NCBI GenBank assembly: GCA_019321725.1
Contig: CM033118.1
Coordinates: 11,000,071 to 11,064,070 of the forward strand
Source: Paulownia fortunei
Lineage: Eukaryota > Streptophyta > Magnoliopsida > Lamiales > Paulowniaceae
DNA: 64,000 nucleotides
Direction of reading: 5' to 3'
The notes beneath the pieces are model-generated. The model saw only the letters and a list, made by a program, of their open reading frames with translations, had not been told where the DNA came from and did not search any database. This document shows, piece by piece, positions 44,216-56,625 of the stretch (positions are counted from its first letter, which is position 1; the number at the start of each line of letters is the position of its first letter). Position numbers and translations under genes: made by a program.

Positions 44216-46138
44216 TATTGGGTTCGCTTTATAGTGAGGCGAGTGCAACGTAAATTTTAAAATAATTCCTAATATAACCAATGGAAATAAGAATTGTGTT
44301 GACAAATATTCAAGAATAATTTATTGATTGTTCTAGGAAGAAGACAAGAATATGGAAAGAGCATGAAAAAATGAAGAAGAAACCTTTTCTCCTGATCTTT
44401 TTCCCTAATAGCCGATTTTTTGCTTGTCTTTTCCAAATGATTTCTCAAAATCCTATATCAATCTTTAAGGAAGCCAAGAAGTAGTCTAGATTCATAATCC
44501 AAAACTTCCTTTTCCAAAAGGAGGCCAAAAAGTAGTCCAAATTCATAATCCAACATTTTCTGCTTCAAAATAGGTAGTGGCCGATTTTTGCACATTGTAA
44601 TTTCAGCACATTTACCATGTGCTAAAATCAGCCACCAGGGTTAGGTTGGTTGAGGATATTGATTGATCTCAATCAATTCAAAATCTTCAACCCCTTCCAA
44701 AATTAGATGAGAATCATCCTTTTGGATATTTATAAAAAGGTCCTCCATCTTTTAAATCTTCCAAATGCTTGATGGGCCTTTACTAATTGGCTATGAATTA
44801 AATATTTGGGCTTGGACTTTTAATCAAATTAATAAATCATCAATTAATTTCCAATTAATTGATTTGGCCCAAATTCACTTAATTGATCAAATCAATTAAT
44901 TCCATCAAGTCCAATTAATAATTCAATTATTTAATTGGCTAGATTAATTTACTAATTAAATTGATTTAGTCTTTAATTAATTAATTGATCCTATTAATTA
45001 ATTATTTCACTCCATCAGGTTTCATAGTCAAATTAGGTTCAAATAAATAATCTAATTACTTATTTGAGTATTTAATTAAATATTTATTATAAAGCTATAA
45101 TTGATTAATCTCTATTAATTAATTAGATCCAACCAATTGGATCATTTTACGATTCGAGAAATGGTACCCTCCATTATACTGTGTGATCATTTAGGTTCAC
45201 AACTAATTAATTAATTTGCTTGGAATTAATTTCTTAATTTCAAGAACCTCAATATCCATGAAAACATCTAGCAAGTAATCATAACAAACTAGTCTGAGGT
45301 AAAATAGCGAGTAAACCAATTTTTATTGCGAGTGTCATATACGTATGGTCCTTCCATCGTATAATCTCCTGATTGAATCTAGGGTATTAATTATGAGTCA
45401 AAACCCAAACTGATTTGATAACTATGATCCCATTTCAAGTTCTATTTGATGAATCAATATTCATCCTGCTTGGCGGGCTAAGATCTTTGAGTCATGAATG
45501 ATGAAAACATATGAGATTCACTTGTCATTGACAAGTGACGGATTCTATGTTGGTCACTCATAAACCTCCATGCACACCAGTGTAACATCCAACATACCCC
45601 CTTTGTGATTGTCAAACAATCATAAGATGTATCAAAATGTTGTAGGGTATACATAAGGCTACCATGGTGCCTTAAGTCCAAGGACTAGCAGTGTACTATT
45701 GTAATGTGAAAATTCTTATTTTGGATAGGCAAAGCCTATAACTAAAAATTTCCTACTAGCCAGTTTAGTGCACTTGTTCTTTAACAGACACTCACATACA
45801 TGCACTTGCATCTCTATGCAAATACTAATGGATTGTGATATCCTCATCTTATGACCATGCATCATATGCGCGAGCCTTACTGGTCTATTCGATGTCCCAT
45901 GTCAAAAAGCCCATAACCCGAAACTCAATTAAGAATAAAACCTTAGAGACATGTTCCGTGATCGCCATAATATGCACAAACATGTACTATAGCTAAATAT
46001 AGTCTAGGGACTTTATCTAATTGTCTAAGCATAATCAAGATAAAGAAGTGCCTATAAGTTAATATACATCGAATAAGATTGTCTATTTTAAGAATATAAG
46101 AGTGACCATTAATTGGCACTTTGGGTACATCTCTAACA
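44216..46138 (-). repeat. 5' LTR of the copia element, 1923 bp
   Basis: On minus it begins TGTTAGAGATGTACCCAAAG at 46138 and ends GCGAACCCAATA at 44216. It aligns with the 3' LTR halves and with the plus-strand A LTRs. Long AATTAATT tracts lie at 44830-45130. Confidence 0.88.
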
Positions 46139-47276
46139 GATGGAGTCCCGAGAATTTGATATTCATGAAAATATGTAATTAGATTAGATAAAATATCTCT
46201 ATATAATCTTTGGAAGATACAAGAGATAGAGTTGGAGATTTATTGGAGATCTTAAGATCAATAAAAAATTCTCCAACCAATGAGGGGAGTGGCTGAAAAT
46301 TCCAAGAGTGGGACTCTTAGATTTTTGGTCACCACATTTGTTAGGCTTTTCTTGCATAGCTTAGGTGGAAGGTACCCCAATTGGGCCATTCTCTTATCTT
46401 GATGAGACCGAAAGAGCCTCCTTTATAATCGTTACCTGGTCATCCCAAATCTGCTACTGGTGCATGGACAACTATGTGGACCGATGGACTTACCAGCCTT
46501 GATTGTTATAAAGGGCGATGATTATGAGGCCCCAAATTCTGAACTGGAAGGGACACTAAAGGCCTCTGCCCTTCTATCCCTCAGATATATAGAGAGGGAG
46601 GGCAGGGCTTTTGGTTTTTTCAAAGAAAGGTATACCAATTTTCCTAAGGAGAAGGATGATCATTCAAAAGCAAAAACATAGAAAGTGGTAAGAATATAAG
46701 GAGGCAGATGCAACATTTTAGATAAGATGAGAAAATTCTTTTTGCTAAAGTGGAAAGCCAGGACCATATATAGAACAAAGGGACTGGAAATTTGCAAAAA
46801 AAAAAAAATCCTATAATTTTCGATCATCATCATGAGAGAAAAGTAGTTTTCTCTATTTTCTTCTTCCTACAACATAAAAGAATTTTAAAGTAGTTAATTC
46901 TTTTATCATGAGTTGATATAAGAATTAATATTGATTACAGACACTCCAAAAACTAGGTTAGTAAAGGAATCATAATTGCTAGCGAAATTCTAATTTTATG
47001 TGTTTGCTCAAAGTGTAGACTACTTTAGAGGGGAGACAATTGGATCCCTATGAACTAAATTTAGAAATAGACTAGCAACTGATTGTGACAAACCCAACGA
47101 TAGCCGAAGTATATTAAAGATAGAAATTGAATTCTTTTATTTATGTGTGAAACCAATGGTAATTTCAAAATAGATAAAATTGCATCAAATCTAGGGTTAT
47201 GCTATAATTGTTATAGCGTGAATGTTTTTAATATTTTAATTTTTTTGTTGCACATACCTGTGATCAAGCGAACCCA

Positions 47277-47640
47277 ACTGTGGTATCAAAGCTATAATTT
47301 ATGTAATTTCAATTAGGATTCGACTTATGCTTGTTGAATTTAATTGTTAAATTTAGTTTATAGATGTTATTTCGGATTAGGATTTAATTATTTTGTAAAT
47401 TAAATTTAATTATAAAATTGTGAATATGATTTAAATGACACAACAAACCATGTCGGGCCACGGGAAGAGTGTGTGCATGGGCTGCTGCCCGTATGCATTT
47501 CTCGTTGGCAGTGCACCAGCCAGGGAATGATGGGTGGTGTTGAGGCTGCCCAACACATAACAATTGTGTGTAGGGGTAGCCACACATACTGTGTGCTTGC
47601 ACCGGCAAAAATATGTGAGTGCTTTTGAGAAAACTCCAAG
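47277..47640 (+). other. Copia PBS and leader with GC-rich island
   Basis: PBS TGGTATCAAAGC at 47281-47292, then AT-rich leader, then a GC-richer block at 47440-47600 similar in position to the one at 60720-61210. ORFs here are not supported as genes. At about 47640 the leader changes abruptly into the right part of another A LTR, so gag and pol were removed. Confidence 0.7.
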
Positions 47641-48126
47641 CTTCTTCTCTCTCCTCTCTTTATTCTCTTTTGATATTTTCTTGTTCTATCAAAAAAGTTG
47701 CATCCCTTTTTGATTTAATTAAGAATTGAATTGGATTCCTAAAATTCTAGATTAGAAACAAGAATTCATTATATTCTAGTAGAAATATTGAATTGTGATC
47801 TTACTCATGGTGTGGATACTAGTAGATGGAAGATGCATGAATTCCTTAATCAAATTAACTTTTAATTCAGGGCTAAGATCCGAATCAGTTTTAGGATTTC
47901 TACAAAGAGTTCGTGAGGAGCATAGCAATTTGAATTGCTTCACAACCTACATGAATAGAATTGTTTATAAAGATATTCATGAAACTTTTATTTTTAATTA
48001 AATAAAATATCTAGGTATGAACCAATTAATCGTATTGAATCTGGGATTAGATGCTTAATGTTATGCAAGTTTTTAAATTTTTAAATTTCCACTGCATTTA
48101 CATCCCACGATTTTGTTAATCCAAAA
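47640..48126 (+). mobile_element. Right end of another family A LTR with PBS-like end
   Basis: TCTCTCCTCTCTTTATTC through CATGGTGTGGATACTAGTAG to GATTTTGTTAATCC matches the last ~480 bp of A LTRs. GTGTTATCAGTGCC, a mutated PBS, follows at 48127-48140. Confidence 0.75.
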
Positions 48127-48140
48127 GTGTTATCAGTGCC

Positions 48141-48404
48141 TAGGAATTAGGAATTTGAAATCCTTCAAACCCTACATCAAATGGAGTGCTTGGCTGAGGT
48201 AATCTCATGATTTACATTTAATGCAATTAAGCATGTAATTCAGACACAATTCGAATACTTGTATCGATTTTTGGGATTACATGTTTACATTAATATGAAA
48301 ATTTTAAAATTTTCAAAATTTTGACTAAGAACCCATCCCTTGATATACGAACCCAAAAAATTCCTCCACTGCATTTACTATTCCAAGATTTTGCAAACTC
48401 AACA
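48141..48404 (+). mobile_element. Short A-LTR 3' tail, second in tandem
   Basis: GAATTTGAAATCCTTC and GAGTGCTTGGCTGAGGTAAT match the A LTR near 58565-58610, and the block ends CAAACTCAACA. It is a further LTR tail joined head to tail to the previous one without internal sequence. Confidence 0.65.
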
Positions 48405-51400
48405 AATATCACCACTCTTTTGGAGGTCATATGTGAGAACTTTAGTGAGATATATTTGGTTTATAGGTCTATTAATGTATCCTCTTTTTAGTTGAGCTAT
48501 GCATGGAGCATTGCCTTTACTTAGTGTTGTTATTTTGATATGTGATAGGCCACATATTTCATGGATATGTAGAATTATCGACCTAAACCATATATATTCT
48601 CAGCTAGCCTCATAGATTATAAGAATTTTAGCATGGTACGAATAAGTAGTTGCTATACTTTTCTTTTGAAACACCACGTGAATAAATTACTAGTTTGAGA
48701 TTGACCATTGTGCAGATCAAATAAATAATTTGCATCTGCATAATCAATCAGTTGTGACATAAGTTATTTGAATAAAATAATCCCATATCTATTGAAGATA
48801 ATGAAATGTGTTTGACTCCATCGAATGTCTTCATGTTGGAAAAGAGATGTATCATGCTAACAAATTTATTCAAATTGCTATATCAGGTCCTGTATTATTG
48901 GCAAGATATATATGTGCACGTATTGCACTAAGATAAGATACTTCAAGACCTAAGTATTTTTCATTATCTCTTTAAGGCCGGAAAGGGTCCTTTTTCACAT
49001 CGAGTGATCTAACAATCATTAGGGTACTTAATGTATTTTCTTTGTCCATATAAAAGCATATTAGGATCTTCTTTATATAGGCAGATTGATGAATAAGAGT
49101 CCCATTGTAACACCCACTACTTAACAACTATAAATAAAGTATATTTTGACATGATAGAACCTGTGTGCATGTATGGAATATATATATATATATATTTTTT
49201 TTTTGTGTAACACTTTAAGACATGATAAATCACTTCTTACACGCATAACCCTATTTAAAATACTTTGTCGCATATGTTCTGTATATAGCAGGATTAATAT
49301 TTATATAAAAGCATAATGCCCACAACGACCACAATATTTACATACTTTTTAAATAATATAGTTTTAAAAGCGAAATATAGTATCAGTTTCAAAATATAAT
49401 ACAACAAACCCAAAATATAACAAGCCAACAAAATAGCCCAATAGGTCGTCATCCTTGTACACATTTTCTCAAACACCTGTAGGAGCTCTAATAGCCACCC
49501 GGCCAGCAAAAGATGCTTCAAGCATCGTCGTGCTCACCTACAATGCATAAACTATATGAGCTAATGTTCAGCAAGTAAAAATTATGCATGTCAAAAAATA
49601 ATTCACAATATCAAATCATGCATCTCAAAAATACGATGCCCACAATGCAATTCCATGCATCAAAATATTTCTCTCAAAATCATTTCTTTCTTGGGTCCCA
49701 GACCAATGGTACAATCCCATGCACCGGAAAAGAGATTTGCACACCACCATAATCCAATGGCCAATAATGATATAAGCATGTAAATCCATGCACGCAAACC
49801 TACAAATCCAGGCATACAACCATGTAAATCTATGCATGCTTCGGTGCACTAGTAGTGGTCAGCAAAACATTTTCCTTACTCAAAATCAAGTCGTGCAATG
49901 CAAGATTTATCACAATGCTCATATATGATACATACACGTGTCAATGCCCATGTATGTATGCTTAATAGACACGAATAACAATAATGCGTGTCGTCTGCTA
50001 TACACATATGATCTATGATATTACATATAAATCACACATTTACTATGTTTATGCAATGTAGTTGTAAATAAATCTTTACTCACCTTTAACTTGGTTGGTG
50101 GCTTAGCCTAGATTTGTTTAGTATTCCTCCTCAACCTTAGATGTAAAATAGCCCGTAATATTACCCAACATCAAGCACCATTCCCAATTTGGCAAGTTAA
50201 AAGCACAAAATCTCATACTAAGACCTTAAACACCCAGCTATCTAGGTAATAATCAATCTTTTACAAACTAGAACCCAATATAGTCCCTCAAATACATTAA
50301 TTTCTCATCTTGAATACATGTAAACATCATGTAATTGAAGTATTATCACTCTAATAGCATGTACCTAATTATTAGAACTCAATAGCAACATGTTTATGTT
50401 GAAACATACTAAGTTATCAAATGGGACAAATTTTCACCTTCTAATTTCCTTGCTGCCACATTAGGTTTCATAAACATTTTGACATCCTTAGGAATATTTA
50501 TTCACTTAAATTTTTTAACACACTTAGATAACATGTAGAAAAATATAACCATGCCATAAAATTTCCAAAAACACATGGGTCTAGGTCCTCTAATTCAGTC
50601 CCCTTTACAGGACACCAGAACAGATATTTTTACTTTGGCAGTTTTGAGTGTTTCTTCAATATCATGCCCAATTTCAATTTCTAATCGATGAAAATTTATT
50701 CCAATTCTCTTAACCCATATATAAACATGTATATGAAGATAATTACATGTTTTATTCAACATACCATATAGTTTTGAAGCCTAAAACACAAGAATACAAC
50801 AAGGTGATATTTTCGAGCATAAGTGTTCTCTATCACGTATTTGCAACAAAAAACCCATTCTTTGTGCGCCAACGCCTATCTAATAATATAATAACATATT
50901 TATGAGTAATATTCAAAGATTAATAAGTCAATAAAACTCAAAATAAATCTGAAAGTCATGCCAAACCCGTAAATTAAGCTCACCTTACACAGTTTTCTAC
51001 TTGAACTTGGTTATTTCTCCTTCCCTTTACTTGTTTTGCCTCCTTTTTCGGTTGGAATCACTTAGGACCTATTTAGAGAGATTTTTCTATGTATTTAGAA
51101 TCTGAAATGGTGCATAATAAGGTTCAAGTTGTGGCTATTAGCTTAAGAGTGAAGAATAGGTTGAGGTGTTAGATTGATAAATCTAAGCATGAGGTGGCAT
51201 AAGCTTGAGGTGGCATGTAATGGTATAATCTGGTTTTCTTCCTTATTTTCCAGCTCTAATCTTATGTCTCTCACATGTTCTTATATGGTTGCAACCTATC
51301 TTAGTCACCATTCATTCCCATAGCTAATTCCTATATCCGTTCATTAGGTTCTTCACCCAAAAAATTATCAGTTCTTGTTCGATTAATAAGTTTATGCACC

Positions 51401-52310
51401 GATAGTGTTACAAACCTATGAACCTAGTTGTATAACATTTAAATTATAGTATTGTATGTCTATTTGTCCCAAGTGTATGATTCAAATATACATATAATGT
51501 TACAATTTATGATCAAATCGACTCACTTTCTATAAACTTTTTGATGACACCTTTCGAACTCTTAAGGTTACCACATGTAACCTAGCACTATTTACTATAT
51601 TGATACTTAAATTTCTTCTTTTCTCAATAAAAAATCAACCACTTAGGTTAGAAAATTCAATAACTAATACCGTGCGAGAGCTTCATAATTAAGTTTAATA
51701 TTCAAGAATGTTGTATAAAAGAAATGAAATATGAAATGTCAATATAAATACAAGTAGCATATAAAATTAGCACATAATGCATGAATTATATTTGGCCAGG
51801 TGAGTAGTGAGAGGTTCAGGTATCACACCCATCTGCTAAATGCTCGATCTGTAGGCCAAGTTAAAATTTTGTATTCTTCGAGGTCTTTCATCTCAAATTC
51901 TTTCTTTAAATAGTTTAAAGATCATTATTTGTTCCAATAATATTCATGTTATCAAAATATACTGCAATTATAACATACCTAGAACTAGATCTCTTTATTT
52001 AGCAAACAAGATCATTAACCTTCCTTTAAAAAGTAGTTGATGAGACATTCATACCACATGCATCTAGATTATTTCAATTTATACGATAACTTTTGTAACT
52101 AAATTGAGTAAATTTCCTGGGAATAAGAATTACATGCTTCAGGCATTGTAAATACTTAAGGGATCTCATATAGATATCATTATCAAGTGATCCATATAAA
52201 TAGGTTGTGACCACATCTATAAGATGCATATAAAAAATTTCATGAATTGTTAAGCATGTAAGAAATCTCAGTGTAATTGCATCCACTATAGGAGAATACA
52301 CTTCTATTTA
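48405..52310 (-). pseudogene. Ty1/copia RT-RNase H fragment, split by a solo D LTR
   Basis: On minus, 52310-51833 is RT: YSPIVDAITLRFLTCLTIHE, DVVTTYLYGSLDNDIYM, LKYLQCLKHV, then RCMWYECLINYFLKEG and NYLKKEFEMKDLEEYKIL. After the LTR, 49100-48410 continues with GTLIHQSAYIKKILICFYMD, MIVRSLDVKKDPFRP, EKYLGLEVSYLSAI and TGPDIAI (connection/RNase H). The two halves are collinear across the insertion. Stops and frameshifts are frequent. No LTR of its own is recognisable, so it may belong to family A or another copia family. Confidence 0.85.
49106..51827 (-). mobile_element. Solo LTR, chromovirus family D (2722 bp)
   Basis: On plus it starts TGTAACACCCACTACTTAAC and ends CAGGTATCACA, flanked by perfect CCCAT duplications (49101-49105, 51828-51832). 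It aligns with the D LTR halves at 28250-28616 and 36011-38363. No internal element sequence is present. ORFs at 49294-49521 and 49625-49849 lie inside the LTR and lack domains. Confidence 0.93.
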
Positions 52311-52462
52311 GTGGCCGACATGCCAATTAGTTGGCCCTATTATACTCTTATAAAATATAGTCTTATTCAAAATATAATAATAAAATGTCACTTCTTTATC
52401 TTCAATTACACTTAGATACTTAAGTAAAGTCCCCAGACTATTTAGCTAAAAGACTTGGTAGC
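52311..52462 (+). mobile_element. Left-end fragment of a family A LTR
   Basis: AGTGGCCGACATGCCAATTAG to TAAGTAAAGTCCC matches the first ~150 bp of A LTRs, lacking only the TGTTAG. It joins the copia RT fragment on its left and a fuller A LTR on its right. Confidence 0.65.
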
Positions 52463-54455
52463 TACTAGATTATTGCCCTAGCGAGCCAATTCATGGCAAC
52501 CTTTTATATTCTTGTAAAAATAATCTTATTCATGATGTTCATTAAATAAAAGGCATTTTCTTTATCATTAATTATCTTGTGAATTAGATAAAATCCCTAG
52601 ATCATAAATAGCTATAGGGCATGGTTGTTCATATGATGGCGATCATGGAACATGCCTCTATAGTTTTGATATTAAACATGTTTTGAGTCATTGGTTTATT
52701 AAGATGGGACATCGGTGTAATACCCAAGTCTCACACTACTCACTTGGCCAATATGATTCATGCGTGATATGCTAATTTGTATTAACATCTACATTAACTC
52801 CCAATACTATCACATAATGTTAGTGGTTGAGATCCTATAACCTAATTAAGTAATTTTATATATATATAAGATAAAGAATAGATTGGTCAATATAGTGGAT
52901 AATCATAGGTTATATGTTATAATTTTAGAAGTGTTAAAAGTGTCATTAGTAAGCTTATATGATTCGATTCAATTAGATCGAGGTGTTCTGAAGGTATACA
53001 TCCATAGATTAACATAGTTGGGATATCGGACATGATATAATATGATTTAAGTGTCATAATACAAGGTTTAAACGTGCATGTGATTTTAGAAAATGAAAAC
53101 TAGACAATCATTTAAGAATCAGATGTCGATCGATTTGGAGATCGAATGAACAGTTAAGAAATTAGGGCAAATATATTATCCGATCATACAAAAATTAAAG
53201 TAGGAAGATAGATAAATAAGTAATACGAAACACTAGATTAGGGCTGCATAAGGTATGAATCACATCAGATTTGATCACCAATTGACACCTCAAGCTTTGT
53301 CACCTCAAGCTTCCACCTCAATCTTTCTTCATTTCTATCATTGAACCACGACCATAAACCATTTTCTGAGCTATTTCACATCCCAAACCTTCATATTGAA
53401 TTTTAGAATTGACTCTCAAGTAATTCCAAGTAAAGAAAAAGGTGAAGGAGGCAAAAGGAAGTAGGGAGGAGCAAGTAGGAACTTAAAACTGTGCATATGT
53501 AAGTGTAAATCATGTTTTTGATTTAAGTTCTTGAATTGTTTGAGGGTTTATGATTTTCAAATCTTCTATTATTTTTTATAATCAATTTAGGAAGTAATTT
53601 GTGGTCTTATAATTCACAAAAAGGAGAATTTTTAGTTGCAAAATCACAATAAAAATCATTAGGGACAAATATTGTATACTTGCTGATTTTTTATATTAAA
53701 GCTTTATATATGTTTAATAACTTGATTAAACCTGTGTATTTCACCATATATGTATTTATATATGAGTCTAGGTGATGTATGTAAGTTTAGAGATGTTATA
53801 AATTGAAATATAGTGTGATAATTAAAGAGATACTCAAAACTGTCTTCTTTGAATTTCAGATTCTGTCCTATGTGAATGGGGCTGGTTTTATAGCAATAAA
53901 TCCAATTGTTTTTAAATACTTTGACCTTTTTGTCTCTTTATATATGTTATCTAATTATGGTGAAAATTTGAGAGTGATTGAATATACTTAAGGGTGGCAA
54001 AACCATTAATGTCATGAAGTGTGCAAAACTGTTACGGTAGGAAAAATCTGTTTCAGTATGTTGTGAAGAGAGCTAAACTTGGGAAGCTATATCCATAAGT
54101 TTTAGAAATTATATGACATGGTTACATTTTTTTTTATGTTATGGAAGTGTGATAAAAATTAGGGAGTGAATGAATATGTCTAAAGGTGCCCAAATCATCA
54201 AGCAATTTAGTGTGGCAGCAGGAAAATGTGAAGCAGTGAATCTGTCCCATTTGGTTCATTAAAATGTTCTAGCATGGATGTGGTTCATTTGATCCCTAAA
54301 ATTTAGGGGATGTTATAAGAGTTATAATACATCAAGTAAGTAAGGTTAGTATATATTTAAAATTTGGAACAAATGTGCGTAGAAGGTTGTATTCGGTTAT
54401 AGTTTCTAAGTGGTAATGTTGTTTAATCAAATTGAGATTCAAGATATTTATACTA

Positions 54456-56015
54456 TGATAAGTGCATATTTTGACATATTTTTGTATCAAATCCTTTATA
54501 CTTTTCTTGCTTTATTCTTGTTAATATTATTGTTTTGTTAATGTTTTGTGTTAGGGAATAAATGAAAGCATGTTTTCAAACTTGTGCAATGTTTGTAATT
54601 TGAGCATAACTTCATGATCAAAAGCCCTATGGACCTGAAGCTTATTTTATTTGAAAACTAAGAGATAGAGGTACAACATTTCTGTTAGAAGCTCAGCTAA
54701 ATTCAGTCTTGATTATAGCATAAAATTCATCCAAGTAGTTGAACAAAATGGATCACCAAAATTTAGATCAGAGTTCAGCCCAGTATTAACTTATTTTACC
54801 AAGTGGGTTATATCTCTTGGGCTCATATTTATTTTGGGTTAAAATTCAGATATGTTATACAAAAGAGGTAAATAAACAAGTTTTCTGAAGAGAAGATAGT
54901 GAGAAAATGTGTAAAAATGATAAAAACATAGGTTTAAATTTGCTACTGCTGTTAAAGGATGACTCTTGGAAATGATTTGGTAATTTAACCATATCACCTT
55001 CATCTGACTGCCAAATTTGACAAAAGATGAACGATCTACAATTTTGATTGTTTACACATCTTCAACATCTAGTTGTGTATGACCGAACAATGCAATTTAA
55101 TTCAATGTGTGAGAACTTGGTGTAATAACTTACCAACTCTTAGCAACTAGCATACCACTTGATTAACCCCTCCATTATTTGTTTTGCCTCTAGCTTACTC
55201 CAAGTACTATAAATAGGCTATGTATTAAGCTTGTAAGAGAGGGGAGGTAGAGGGTTTCTTTAGGCTAAGTTTTCTAGTTTGTATGTTTTCTAGTATTGTA
55301 AGTTTTCTAGTAGTAATAGAAATGCATTCTCAAGTTTTTCTTATATTTTTAGTCTTTGCTACTTTTATTATCTCTTTATAAATTTCATTTTGCTGAGAAA
55401 AAATGGTGAACCTCCTGATGGAGGAAGAGGAATGTTGTATTATTATTTTTATTTTTGATCTAAACCCTACATGTTTTGTGGTGATTCTTGATTTATGTAT
55501 CTCCAATGACACAACAAATACTTGGGTTCATTTAGCTTATTGTACAGTTTTACCCCACCGACTACTAATGTGAAACCTTAATTTGTTGTTGACAAAGGTG
55601 TGCATAAATGCTTGGTCCCATAAATAAGTGTTGGCATTAAGAGATAATTTGCAATAGTGAGACAATAACATGATTACCTTATTACATGAGTTATTTGATA
55701 ATATCTTCCCATTGGAACCTTCATTATGTATGGATTCCAATTATGGCAATTAATAGAGATAAAAAGAATAAATAACCATTTCTCTATCCAAAACTAAAGA
55801 GTGGATCCCTAATCCTCACTACTTTTATTACTTTGGTTTTCTTTAGTTACAACATACATTAATTGTTCATATATTTGATTCACATAAACTCCATCTTTTT
55901 AGAAATATAACCTTGAATTCTTGAGACAACTTTCCTATGGATCGACCTCAGACTCACGAGAAATTTATTACTTAATACAACATGCACTTAGGTTTGCAAC
56001 CTTAAAGTTGTAGCA
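54456..56015 (+). mobile_element. Solo LTR, gypsy family B (1560 bp)
   Basis: Starts TGATAAGTGCATATTTTG, ends TTAAAGTTGTAGCA, flanked by perfect TACTA duplications (54451-54455, 56016-56020). It is collinear with the interrupted B LTR at 13708-24220. No PBS or coding sequence lies inside. Confidence 0.94.
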
Positions 56016-56464
56016 TACTACATTAGGTATAATTAGTCTGTTAATTGAGGATGGTGATTGATATCTTATATTTTTACAGATTATTTCACATCTAGGGTTG
56101 GGGAGTAGTTTCTTAACACACAACCGATCAAAGGTAAGTGAAAATCCATGTGCAACTATAATGTATAGGCATAGTATTTCTTGCCTTATCTATATTAAAT
56201 GTGATCCTTGTGTCTTGATGAGTGTATTATGAGTATTATAAAGATCTTACAATGCATACGTTTATGGGATAATGGGACAGGGGATACGTTGTGTCATTGA
56301 ACATGCCATTCATCAATATATGCACGTGCATGCATAACACGTGCTCACAGTTGAGGTTTTGCATGCATGACATTATTTTCAAAAAGAAAATATTTTGATT
56401 GGCCACTACTAGTATACCGAGGTTTGTGTGGCTTATTGGTATGATATTTTGGGGTGCCGCAAGT

Positions 56465-56625
56465 ATTACTTCTCAGAGGATCATAGGGGTGGATAGGGGT
56501 GTGCCTCTAGTGGTCACGAGAGGGTGGACCACTTGACTGTGCTCTTATCGACGCCACTGGTGGGAAGACTTCTAGAGGATCACAGGGGAAGACAGGGGGT
56601 GGACCTCTCGTGATTCCAGGAGATG
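56465..56625. repeat. Degenerate ~98-bp tandem repeat in the D LTR
   Basis: CTCAGAGGATCATAGGGG...GTGCCTCTAGTGGTCACG and CTAGAGGATCACAGGGG...GTGGACCTCTCGTGATTCC are two related GC-rich units about 98 bases apart. I did not find this block in the other two D LTRs. Confidence 0.65.

Larger units (their letters stand above)
26489..46138 (-). mobile_element. Ty1/copia element, family A, minus strand, split by a D element
   Basis: Bounded by perfect GATGG duplications (26484-26488 and 46139-46143). 5' LTR 44216-46138; PBS; internal region 44215-39482; polypurine tract; then a 3' LTR broken into 39375-39481 and 26489-28249 by a D chromovirus that is itself interrupted by T(+). About 350 bp of the 3' LTR are missing at the D junction. 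Coding capacity is heavily decayed. Confidence 0.88.
25204..47276 (+). mobile_element. Copia family A LTR, outermost layer of the deepest nest
   Basis: Left part 25204-26488 (TGTTAGAATAGTACCCG to GAAGAAGATGG) and right part 46144-47276 (ending CAAGCGAACCCAAC) join across the copia element inserted with a GATGG duplication. Without the insertion it is about 2.4 kb. A good iMet-type PBS (TGGTATCAAAGC) follows at 47281, so it served as the 5' LTR of a plus-strand copia element. ORFs in the right part (for example 46460-46681) show no recognisable domain. Confidence 0.82.

Noticed and set aside
46460..46681. 73-codon [13 protein letters not shown]..., a possible small gene
   Set aside because: It falls in the right part of a family A LTR and has no recognisable domain.
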